A DNA stretch of 59,590 nucleotides from an uncultured Burkholderiales bacterium. Lineage in GTDB: Bacteria; Pseudomonadota; Gammaproteobacteria; Burkholderiales; Burkholderiaceae_C. Shown here one piece after another: positions 52,722 through 59,590 of this stretch; the stretch's first letter is position 1; each line of letters begins with the position of its first letter. The stretch is taken from positions 1 to 59,590 of the forward strand of contig CAIPFK010000010.1 in NCBI GenBank assembly GCA_903864315.1, in the 5' to 3' direction. A model generated the notes under the pieces. The model had not been told where the DNA came from, made no database searches, and saw only the letters and a program-made list of their open reading frames with translations. The translations under genes and the position numbers were made by a program.

Positions 52722-54089
52722 ATGACTGAAAAAATCACCGCCGTCAAAGGCATGAATGACATCTTGCCGCAAGACGCCTATTTGTGGGAGTGGCTTGAAG
52801 CGCGCGTGCGCGACTTGATGCAAAGTTTCGCCTATCAAAACTTGCGCACCCCCATTGTGGAGCCGAGTGCTCTTTTTGTGCGTGGCCTGGGGGAGGTCAC
52901 GGACATTGTCGAAAAAGAGATGTACTCCTTTGAAGACCGATTGAATGGTGAGCAGTTGACCTTGAGGCCCGAGGCGACTGCTGGGGTCGTGAGAGCCGTG
53001 GTGCAACACAATTTGCTCTACGATGGACCCAAGCGGCTTTACTACACTGGCCCCATGTTCAGGCATGAGAGGCCCCAGCGCGGGCGCTATCGGCAGTTTC
53101 ACCAAATGGGCGCCGAGGCCCTTGGGTTTGCTGGGCCTCAACTCGACGCAGAACTCATCTTGATGGCCCACGGCTTGTGGCAGAGCTTGGGTTTGCAAGG
53201 GGTGACGTTGGAGCTCAATAGCCTTGGACAACCCCAAGAGCGCCAGCAGCACCGACAAGCATTGGTGGCGTACTTTGAGCTTCACCAAGCGGGGCTTGAT
53301 GAGGATTCCGTGCGCCGACTCCGCACCAATCCTTTGAGGATTTTGGACACCAAAAACCCCCAAATGCAAGACTTGGTCAATGCGGCTCCACGCTTGATCG
53401 ATTTCTTGGGGGCTGACTCCATGGCGCACTTCGAAGCGGTTCAAGCCGTGCTCAGCGCCAATGGGGTGGCGTATCGATTGAACCCACGCCTGGTGAGGGG
53501 CATGGATTATTACAACCTCACCGTGTTTGAGTTCGTCACCGATCAACTGGGCTCCCAAGGCACCATTTGTGGCGGTGGGCGCTATGACTATTTGATTGAA
53601 CAACTCGGCGGCAAGCCCGCGCCCGCGGTGGGTTGGGCTTTTGGTGTGGAGCGGGTGCTTGAACTCATCAAATCGCAAGGCCTGGGCGCTCACCCCCAAG
53701 CGCCCGATGTCTATGCGGTGGTGCCAGAGATGGCGCAATTGCCCTTGGCCATGAAGACGCTGGGCGCCTTGCGTGCCCAGGGCCTCAATGTGCAAATGCA
53801 CAGCCCGGGGGGCCAGTCCTCCAGCGGCCCCACTCCCGCGACGACCCCAGTTGGCCAGTCCAGTGAGCCTGCCTGGATGCAGCTCGGGAGCATGAAGTCG
53901 CAAATCAAAAAAGCCGATGCGTCGCTTGCTCCTTTTGCCCTGATTTTTGGGGCCGAGGAGGTCTTGGCGGGTCAAGTGACGCTCAAAGCCTTGAGAGACG
54001 GTGTGGGTGAGCAAAGAAAGATGCCCTTGGGCGATGTGGCAACTTGGGCGAAGGCCCTACAATGCGAGTTGCGTCCCACGGGGGGCTGA
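52722..54089 (+). CDS. hisS: Histidyl-tRNA synthetase
   Basis: A 455-aa class II aminoacyl-tRNA synthetase. Motif 2 is [20 protein letters not shown]. The histidine-specific blocks are present as [18 protein letters not shown] and [14 protein letters not shown], then motif 3 in [15 protein letters not shown]. The C-terminal anticodon domain contains a Ser/Thr/Pro/Gly-rich insert of about 25 residues ([18 protein letters not shown]) that I do not expect in HisS. Catalytic parts look intact. ATG at 52722; it follows ispG by 74 bases in the same direction. Confidence 0.96.
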   Translation: MTEKITAVKGMNDILPQDAYLWEWLEARVRDLMQSFAYQNLRTPIVEPSALFVRGLGEVTDIVEKEMYSFEDRLNGEQLTLRPEATAGVVRAVVQHNLLYDGPKRLYYTGPMFRHERPQRGRYRQFHQMGAEALGFAGPQLDAELILMAHGLWQSLGLQGVTLELNSLGQPQERQQHRQALVAYFELHQAGLDEDSVRRLRTNPLRILDTKNPQMQDLVNAAPRLIDFLGADSMAHFEAVQAVLSANGVAYRLNPRLVRGMDYYNLTVFEFVTDQLGSQGTICGGGRYDYLIEQLGGKPAPAVGWAFGVERVLELIKSQGLGAHPQAPDVYAVVPEMAQLPLAMKTLGALRAQGLNVQMHSPGGQSSSGPTPATTPVGQSSEPAWMQLGSMKSQIKKADASLAPFALIFGAEEVLAGQVTLKALRDGVGEQRKMPLGDVATWAKALQCELRPTGG

Positions 54090-54266
54090 GCGTGCAGGTG
54101 TGCTTTGGCGCTTGGCCGTTGAGTCTGGCCGAGCGCGCTTGTGCTGTGAAACGCAAGCCTAGGCTTGGGTGCCCACGCACCCGAGCCCGGCGGCAAACTG
54201 TGTGTTGTCTCGGGCCCCAAGACTTGGGCGACTTCGTTTTTTTTATTTTTTTCCTTAAAGTTATCT

Positions 54267-54929
54267 ATGGCCTCGCACCTCGACCTTGAAGAGCAAGAAC
54301 AAATTGAAGAGTTGAAACACTTTTGGCGCCGTTACGGCCCCATGTTGACCTGGGCCTTGATTGCCGTGCTGGGGGCTTATTCCGCCTGGACAGGCTGGCA
54401 GTATTGGCAGCGTCGACAAGGCGTGCAGGCTTCTGTGCTGTACGCCACCTTGGAGGGCGCGGTGGGCACGGGCGATCAGGTCTTGTTGAGTCGAGCTTTG
54501 TCCGATATGCAAGATAAATTTGGCGCCACCACCTATGCCGCGCACGCGAGCTTGCTGGCGGCGCATTTTTTCTTGGACCACAACGCTCCCGCGGATGCAC
54601 AAAAGGCCCTCACTTGGACGCTGGCCCACAGTCCCGATGAGGGCTTGGGGTGTGTGGCCAAGTTGAGACTGGCGGCCGTGTCCATGGACACCAACGATTG
54701 GGCTGGAGCGCGCTCGGTGCTGGGCGGCAAATGCCCCACTTCCTTTGAAGCATTGGTGCAAGACCGTTTGGGTGACATCGATGTGCTCGAGAAAAAACCC
54801 GACGACGCGTCCACGCACTATTTGGCGGCTTGGCGGGCCATGAAGGACCGCGAGCCCTATCGTCAATTGGTCGAGGTTAAATTGGCAAGCCTGGGCGTGG
54901 ACCCTCGCCAAGAGGAGAAAAAGCCGTGA
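54267..54929 (+). CDS. yfgM: YfgM/TPR_21 family inner-membrane protein
   Basis: A 220-aa protein with a cytoplasmic acidic N-terminus (HLDLEEQEQIEELKHFWRRY), one membrane helix (about 25-42) and a periplasmic helical part with TPR-like repeats. YfgM works with the SecYEG-PpiD translocon and periplasmic chaperones in E. coli. Identification rests on the N-terminal pattern, size and position between hisS and bamB, which is constant in proteobacteria. The ATG at 54267 follows a T-rich stretch with only AAAG as ribosome site. Its stop overlaps the bamB start. Confidence 0.9.
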   Translation: MASHLDLEEQEQIEELKHFWRRYGPMLTWALIAVLGAYSAWTGWQYWQRRQGVQASVLYATLEGAVGTGDQVLLSRALSDMQDKFGATTYAAHASLLAAHFFLDHNAPADAQKALTWTLAHSPDEGLGCVAKLRLAAVSMDTNDWAGARSVLGGKCPTSFEALVQDRLGDIDVLEKKPDDASTHYLAAWRAMKDREPYRQLVEVKLASLGVDPRQEEKKP

Positions 54930-56116
54930 CTCTTCTCCATCCAAGCAAACGCCGCCTACAGTCTGTCTTGACGGGCTCGCGCATGGCCTTGATGCTCGCT
55001 TTGCTCGCCTTCTTGGGACTGGTGGCTTGTTCGAGCAGTGCGCTCAAATCGCCCTTGGCCAAAGAGGTGCTCGTCCCTTCGGGTGGGTTGAAGGTGAGCA
55101 CGCTTTGGAGTGCCAAATTGGCGCCTGCGGGTCCGTGGTTGTCCCCTGTCGTGGGGGTTGACGGCATTGTGGTGGCGTCTGGCTCAGGACAAGTGAGTGC
55201 ATTGGAGGCGCAAACAGGGCGCAGCGTGTGGTCCATCGATTTGAAGTCCAATTTGCTCTCCGGCATTGGGGCTGAGGCCCCTCGCGCAGGACAAGTGCAG
55301 CACTTTGCCGTGGTCACTCAAAACAATGAGTTGGTCTATTTCACCGCCAAAGGCGAGGAGTGGCGCTATCGGCTCAATGTGCAAGCCATCTCCACGCCCT
55401 ATGTGGCCGGTGGGCGGGTGTTTGTCCTCATGAGTGACCGCTCGGTGGTGGGGCTTGATGCGCAAAATGCCAGACTCTTGTGGACTCAGCAAAAGGCAGG
55501 AGACCCGCTCATCTTGAATCAAAAGGGCATTTTGCTCGGCGTACAAGACACCTTGGTGGTGGGGTTTTCTGGACGCGTTTTGGGACTCAACCCGCTCACC
55601 GGTGCCACCCGCTTTGACACGCCGATTGCCATTCCCAGAGGGGTGAACGATTTGGAGCGCTTGGTGGATTTGGTTTCTCCTGCTTACCGCCAAGGCGAGA
55701 TGGTGTGTTTGCGTGCTTTCCAATCCCAGATTGGCTGCGTGAATGCGCTCAAGGGAACCCTGTTTTGGTCTCGAGCTGCCAAGGGCGATGTGGGCTTGGG
55801 TGGAGACGAGAACACGGTCTTGGCCGTGGAGAGCAACGGCATGGTGTTGGCCTATGACCGCGCTTCAGGTGAGAAAACCTGGGAGAGTGATCAATTGCGC
55901 TATCGCCACTTGGGTGCTGCGGTGCCCCTGGATGAGACGCGTTTTGCGGTGTCCGATTTGGAGGGCGTGGTGTATGTGCTCTCCATGAAAGACGGCAAAC
56001 TGCTCGATCGCCTCCAGGCCAATGGCCAAGGCCCGCTCGTGGGTGTGCTGCGCACCCCCACTGGTTTGGTGACGGTTTCCTTGTCGGGTTCGGTGCAAGC
56101 CTACCGACTGCCCTGA
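54926..56116 (+). CDS. bamB: Outer membrane protein assembly factor BamB
   Basis: A 396-aa lipoprotein of the BAM complex with an eight-bladed beta-propeller. Signal peptide and lipobox LVAC (C35), then PQQ-like repeats: [60 protein letters not shown] and [15 protein letters not shown]. The block [20 protein letters not shown] fits the conserved BamB segment that contacts BamA. The GTG start at 54926 overlaps the yfgM stop and has AGAGGAG upstream. der follows 23 bases later. Confidence 0.95.
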   Translation: MTLLHPSKRRLQSVLTGSRMALMLALLAFLGLVACSSSALKSPLAKEVLVPSGGLKVSTLWSAKLAPAGPWLSPVVGVDGIVVASGSGQVSALEAQTGRSVWSIDLKSNLLSGIGAEAPRAGQVQHFAVVTQNNELVYFTAKGEEWRYRLNVQAISTPYVAGGRVFVLMSDRSVVGLDAQNARLLWTQQKAGDPLILNQKGILLGVQDTLVVGFSGRVLGLNPLTGATRFDTPIAIPRGVNDLERLVDLVSPAYRQGEMVCLRAFQSQIGCVNALKGTLFWSRAAKGDVGLGGDENTVLAVESNGMVLAYDRASGEKTWESDQLRYRHLGAAVPLDETRFAVSDLEGVVYVLSMKDGKLLDRLQANGQGPLVGVLRTPTGLVTVSLSGSVQAYRLP

Positions 56117-56139
56117 GTTGTTGTGAAGTTGAACCATTT

Positions 56140-57483
56140 GTGAAACCCGTCATCGCCCTTGTGGGGCGCCCCAATGTGGGCAAGTCAACCTTGTTCAATC
56201 GTTTGACCAAGAGCCGCGATGCGATTGTGGCCGACTTTGCAGGGTTGACCCGAGATCGTCACTACGGCGATGGGCACTTGGGCAAGTATGACTTCATTGT
56301 CATTGACACCGGCGGCTTTGAGCCCGATGCCGAGTCTGGCATCTACAAAGAGATGGCCAAGCAAACCCGTCAAGCGGTGGCCGAAGCGGATGTGGTGATC
56401 TTTGTCCTTGATGCACGCCAAGGCCTCTCGGCCCAGGACCATGACATTGGCAACTATTTGCGCCGTCTGGGCAAACCTTGTTTGCTGGTGGCCAACAAAG
56501 CCGAGGGCATGCAAGAGGGGCATCAGCTCGTTGAATTCTTTGAGCTCGGTTTGGGGGCCGTGCATGCGGTCTCGGCCGCTCACGGCCAAGGCATCCGCAG
56601 CATGGTCGAGTTGGCCTTGGATCCTTTGTTGGCTGCCAATGAGGCCTTTGCAGCCGATGAAGATGAGCTCCAAGAAGATGGTGTCATCCGCTTGGCTGTG
56701 GCAGGGCGCCCCAACGTGGGCAAATCCACCCTCATCAACACCTGGCTGGGGGAGGAGAGATTGGTGGCGTTTGACCTGCCCGGCACCACCCGAGACGCCA
56801 TCCATGTGCCGCTCGAGTTCAAGGGGCAACGCTACGATTTGATTGACACTGCCGGACTCAGGCGCAAGGGCAAGGTGTTTGAGGCCATTGAGAAGTTCTC
56901 GGTGGTGAAGACCTTGCAAGCCATTGCGTCGGCCAATGTGGTGCTCTTGCTGTTGGATGCCACCCAAGGGGTGACGGACCAAGACGCGCACATCGCGGGT
57001 TATATTTTGGAGAGTGGTCGCGCGGTGGTGCTGGCCATCAACAAATGGGATGCCATCGATGCCTATCAGCGAGAACTCGTGCAGCGCTCGATTGAGTCGC
57101 GCTTGTCTTTTTTGAAATTTGCCAAGTTGCACTTGATCAGTGCCAAAAAAAGAACCGGTCTCTCACCCGTGTGGGACTCCATTGGCAAGGCCTACAAGTC
57201 GGCGTTTTGCAAAATGAGCACCCCGGTGCTCACGCGACTGCTGTTGGAGGCGGTGCAGTTTCAGTCGCCCAAACGGGCGGGCATGTTCCGCCCCAAATTG
57301 CGCTACGCCCATCAAGGCGGTATGAATCCCCCCATCATCGTGGTCCATGGCAACTCCTTGGACCACGTGACCGAGGCCTACAAGCGCTTTTTGGAAGGGC
57401 GCTTTCGGAAAGAGTTTGGTCTGGAAGGCACTCCTTTGAGAATTGAGCTCAAAACCTCCCACAATCCATACAAAGACGATTGA
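56140..57483 (+). CDS. der: Ribosome assembly GTPase Der (EngA)
   Basis: A 447-aa essential GTPase of 50S subunit maturation with tandem G domains. The first has [14 protein letters not shown] (G1, 9-22), DTGGF and NKAE. The second has [16 protein letters not shown] (from about 189), [11 protein letters not shown] and NKWD. A KH-like C-terminal domain follows ([20 protein letters not shown]). Start codon GTG, 23 bases after bamB. All motifs are intact. Confidence 0.97.
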   Translation: MKPVIALVGRPNVGKSTLFNRLTKSRDAIVADFAGLTRDRHYGDGHLGKYDFIVIDTGGFEPDAESGIYKEMAKQTRQAVAEADVVIFVLDARQGLSAQDHDIGNYLRRLGKPCLLVANKAEGMQEGHQLVEFFELGLGAVHAVSAAHGQGIRSMVELALDPLLAANEAFAADEDELQEDGVIRLAVAGRPNVGKSTLINTWLGEERLVAFDLPGTTRDAIHVPLEFKGQRYDLIDTAGLRRKGKVFEAIEKFSVVKTLQAIASANVVLLLLDATQGVTDQDAHIAGYILESGRAVVLAINKWDAIDAYQRELVQRSIESRLSFLKFAKLHLISAKKRTGLSPVWDSIGKAYKSAFCKMSTPVLTRLLLEAVQFQSPKRAGMFRPKLRYAHQGGMNPPIIVVHGNSLDHVTEAYKRFLEGRFRKEFGLEGTPLRIELKTSHNPYKDD

Positions 57484-57494
57484 GCTGTGCTATT

Positions 57495-57523
57495 TTGATC
57501 GCATTGGCGTGAGGTTCTAGGGT
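57495..57523 (+). promoter_or_regulatory. Possible promoter of hfq-hflX
   Basis: TTGATC (57495-57500), a 17-base spacer, then TAGGGT (57518-57523). The -10 box is weak (three of six). It lies in the only gap between der and hfq. Confidence 0.3.
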
Positions 57524-57583
57524 TTGCCCGAATTGTGGTACCCTCAAGGCTTCCAAAATCAATTCGAAAACACGGAGAATATC

Positions 57584-57841
57584 GTGAACAACAAAGGCCA
57601 ACTCCTACAAGACCCTTTCCTCAATTTGCTCAGACGCGAGCACGTGCCGGTGTCCATTTACTTGGTCAATGGCATCAAGCTGCAAGGCCAAATTGAGTCG
57701 TTTGACCAGTATGTGGTGCTCCTGAGGAACACGGTCACCCAAATGGTCTACAAGCACGCCATCTCCACCATCGTGCCAGCGCGTGCGGTGAATTTCTCGG
57801 GCACCGAATTGGCCGAATTGGCAAGCAACCCCGAGTCCTGA
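57584..57841 (+). CDS. hfq: RNA chaperone Hfq
   Basis: An 85-aa hexameric Sm-like protein that pairs small RNAs with mRNAs. The sequence is canonical: [20 protein letters not shown], then [40 protein letters not shown] and [10 protein letters not shown] (Sm1 and Sm2), followed by a very short C-terminus, as in other betaproteobacteria. The start is GTG at 57584 with ACGGAG 6-8 bases upstream; the open frame extends 20 codons upstream without conservation. It lies between der and hflX, as usual. Confidence 0.97.
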   Translation: MNNKGQLLQDPFLNLLRREHVPVSIYLVNGIKLQGQIESFDQYVVLLRNTVTQMVYKHAISTIVPARAVNFSGTELAELASNPES

Positions 57842-58047
57842 GTCCAGAACCGACCAAGCCCAGGGAGGGGGGGCAAAGCGTTGGCAAGTCGCACCCGTCT
57901 TCCTTGGTCTCCTTCCTTTCAATGGTTTTGCAGCATTTTGCGATATTTTTGTATTGAGTCTGCGCTGGGTCATCCCCGACCCTCCTTGACGGCGATATGC
58001 TCAGGCCTTGGTTTTTTTCAATTCCCTTCATGACATGATGTACACCC

Positions 58048-59388
58048 TTGTTTGATACCGCTCCAGCGTCAACAGCACGCGTTTTATTGGTCGGCGTGGA
58101 CCTGGGGACTGGGTATTTCGATGCCGAGCTCAGGGAGTTGGGCCTCCTTGCACAAACCTCCGGCCTTGAGGTCGTCGAGCGTTTTGTGTGCCGCAGAAAA
58201 GCGCCCGATGCCGCCTTGTTTGTGGGTTCTGGCAAGGCCGATGAAATCAAAGCCTTTGCCCAAGGCGTCGGCGCACAAGAGATCTTGTTTGACCAGGCGT
58301 TGAGTCCGGCGCAGCAACGCAATTTGGAGCGACACATGGGCTTGGCGGTGAATGACCGCACCATGTTGATTTTGGAGATCTTTGCCCAGCGCGCACGCTC
58401 TCACGAGGGCAAACTGCAAGTCGAGCTCGCAAGGCTGCAGTACTTGAGCACCCGGCTCGTGCGGCGATGGTCGCACTTGGAGCGCCAACGCGGTGGCATT
58501 GGCAACCGTGGTGGCCCAGGGGAGACACAAATCGAACTCGATCGGCGCATGATCTCGCAGTCGATCAAACGCACCAAAGAAAAACTCGAACGCGTTAAAA
58601 AACAACGCTTGACCCAAAGAAAACGAAGGCTGCGCTCGGACCACTTTGGTGTCTCCTTGGTGGGCTACACCAATGCGGGTAAATCCACGCTCTTCAACGC
58701 CTTGGTCAAGGCCCAAACGTACGCGGCCGATCAACTCTTTGCGACCCTGGACACCACCACCCGACAATTGTTTTTGGCGCCTGAGCACCTCAAAAGCATC
58801 GCGCCCCATCATGCTCCTCCAACATGGCTGGGCGAACGCGATGAACTCGGGGCTGAACTTGGGGAGGGGCCCGGGCGTGAGTCCCATGATGGGCCTCAAG
58901 ATGGAGCCCATGACGAGGGTTTGCTGTTGGGCGAGGCGGCACCGAATGAACAGCAGCATCAACACGCGCTGATTCAAGGCCAAAGCGTGTCCTTGTCCGA
59001 CACGGTGGGATTCATCCGAGATTTGCCCCACACCTTGGTCGATGCCTTTGAGGCCACTTTGCAAGAGGCGGCTCAAGCTGATTTACTGCTGCATGTGGTG
59101 GATGCATCGAGCCCTGATTTTGTGGAGCAAATTGAACAAGTTCAACGAGTCTTGCGTGACATCGGCGCAGATCCTGTGGAGCAGTGGCTCATCTTTAACA
59201 AAATCGATGCCATTGCCCCGGGCTCGAAGCCACTTGTGCAAAGCGACTTTTATGAGTTGGAGCAGCGCGAGTTTGAGCGCATTTTTGTGAGTGCGCAAAC
59301 GGGCATGGGTTTGGACCGGCTGCGAGGGAGGTTGTTGGCTTGGGTGCACGCGCAAAAGCAGTCCAGGCTTGAAGCCGATTTGGACTAG
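58048..59388 (+). CDS. hflX: GTPase HflX
   Basis: A 446-aa ribosome-associated GTPase that splits stalled 70S ribosomes. The N-terminal domain has FVGSGKADEIKAF and ILFDQALSPAQQRNLE, the coiled linker has GGIGNRGGPGETQIELDRR, and the G domain has GYTNAGKSTLFNAL (G1, about 205), ATLDTTTRQ, DTVGFIRDLPHTLV (G3, about 318) and NKID. Between ATLDTTTRQLFL and the strand before G3 there is an acidic, Gly/His-rich insert of about 55-60 residues (ELGAELGEGPGRESHDGPQ) not seen in standard HflX. The TTG start at 58048 is forced: an in-frame TGA lies 9 bases upstream. No ribosome site is visible. Confidence 0.95.
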   Translation: MFDTAPASTARVLLVGVDLGTGYFDAELRELGLLAQTSGLEVVERFVCRRKAPDAALFVGSGKADEIKAFAQGVGAQEILFDQALSPAQQRNLERHMGLAVNDRTMLILEIFAQRARSHEGKLQVELARLQYLSTRLVRRWSHLERQRGGIGNRGGPGETQIELDRRMISQSIKRTKEKLERVKKQRLTQRKRRLRSDHFGVSLVGYTNAGKSTLFNALVKAQTYAADQLFATLDTTTRQLFLAPEHLKSIAPHHAPPTWLGERDELGAELGEGPGRESHDGPQDGAHDEGLLLGEAAPNEQQHQHALIQGQSVSLSDTVGFIRDLPHTLVDAFEATLQEAAQADLLLHVVDASSPDFVEQIEQVQRVLRDIGADPVEQWLIFNKIDAIAPGSKPLVQSDFYELEQREFERIFVSAQTGMGLDRLRGRLLAWVHAQKQSRLEADLD

Positions 59389-59590
59389 CGGTGCTGCTGG
59401 GGCAGGGATTGGGTCTGAGTTTGGGTCTGAGTTTGGGGCTGGGGTCGGCAGTCATGGCCTCATTGATCGGATTGACGTTCCAGGGCCCACGGTGAGCTGA
59501 TTTTTTGCAGTTCACATCAACAGTTGAGGTTTTGTGCACACCCGTGATGCAAGAGGGCTCACTCTGGCGCTAGAATCCTTGGATTGACGC
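59389..59590. other. Intergenic region after hflX with 12-bp tandem repeat
   Basis: GGGTCTGAGTTT occurs twice in tandem (59411-59434), followed by a G-rich stretch. No gene or terminator is seen. A TAGAAT box (59571-59576) near the right edge could be the -10 of the next gene, probably hflK by synteny, but no -35 goes with it. Confidence 0.5.

Noticed and set aside
1-59590. CRISPR arrays, tRNA or rRNA genes, complete insertion sequences
   Set aside because: No spaced direct repeats, cloverleaf-like sequences, rRNA segments or transposase frames were found while reading both strands.

Overview
The window is about 59.6 kb of a betaproteobacterial chromosome of moderate GC, most likely order Burkholderiales and Comamonadaceae-like. 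The evidence is gene content and order: aceE-aceF-lpdA with a lipoyl domain on the E3; odhA-odhB-lpdA followed by zapE; scpB-rluB-ndk-rlmN; and ispG-hisS-yfgM-bamB-der-hfq-hflX. A Bug-family receptor, a phasin and a LivFG importer point the same way. Almost all DNA is protein coding. I saw no rRNA, tRNA, CRISPR array or intact insertion sequence.

Layout. Bases 1-2.0 kb hold a branched-chain amino acid type ABC importer on the minus strand (livG, livF and the start of a binding protein). 2.3-8.7 kb is mixed metabolic and envelope genes: Bug receptor, PCD dehydratase, amidase, haloacid dehalogenase, DHA2 exporter, MAPEG protein and two small secreted proteins. 8.8-14.1 kb holds a DnaQ-like exonuclease, an MFS transporter, a phasin with its own promoter and terminator, pyrD and rpiA. 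14.05-18.5 kb is the accessory-looking part: a terminal-type hairpin on the rpiA stop codon, an AT-rich 0.5 kb gene-free stretch with operator-like palindromes, then DUF6502, a DUF5666 lipoprotein and a di-haem peroxidase-like cytochrome. 18.6-24.9 kb (minus strand) is prlC, folD and a FixJ/PAS-kinase two-component pair. 25-31 kb is the pyruvate dehydrogenase operon. 31-34.6 kb has an NlpC/P60 peptidase, an AcuI-like reductase, an isochorismatase-like protein, a DUF3820 protein and a lipoprotein gene broken at a G9/C9 run. 34.8-41.7 kb is the 2-oxoglutarate dehydrogenase operon plus zapE. 41.8-59.6 kb is housekeeping: a DinG-like helicase, bamD, rluD, scpB, rluB, ndk, rlmN, ispG, hisS, yfgM, bamB, der, hfq and hflX.

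How the genes work together. Two 2-oxoacid dehydrogenase complexes bracket the entry to and the middle of the TCA cycle, each with its own E3. A sensor kinase and regulator operon diverges from aceE. The odhA leader sits where the Burkholderiales sucA RNA motif is expected. The right-hand block joins outer-membrane assembly (bamD, bamB, yfgM), RNA and ribosome modification (rluD, rluB, rlmN, der, hflX, hfq), isoprenoid synthesis (ispG) and chromosome segregation (scpB).

The best candidate for an undescribed system is 14.35-18.5 kb. One complete palindrome, one near-complete copy and one partial copy (consensus ATTATATGGG-N7-CCCATATAAT) lie before the DUF6502 gene. The copy nearest the gene contains a perfect TATAAT placed for a leaderless transcript. 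DUF6502 is translationally coupled to the DUF5666 lipoprotein and followed by the cytochrome. A regulator controlling a surface redox module is my inference.
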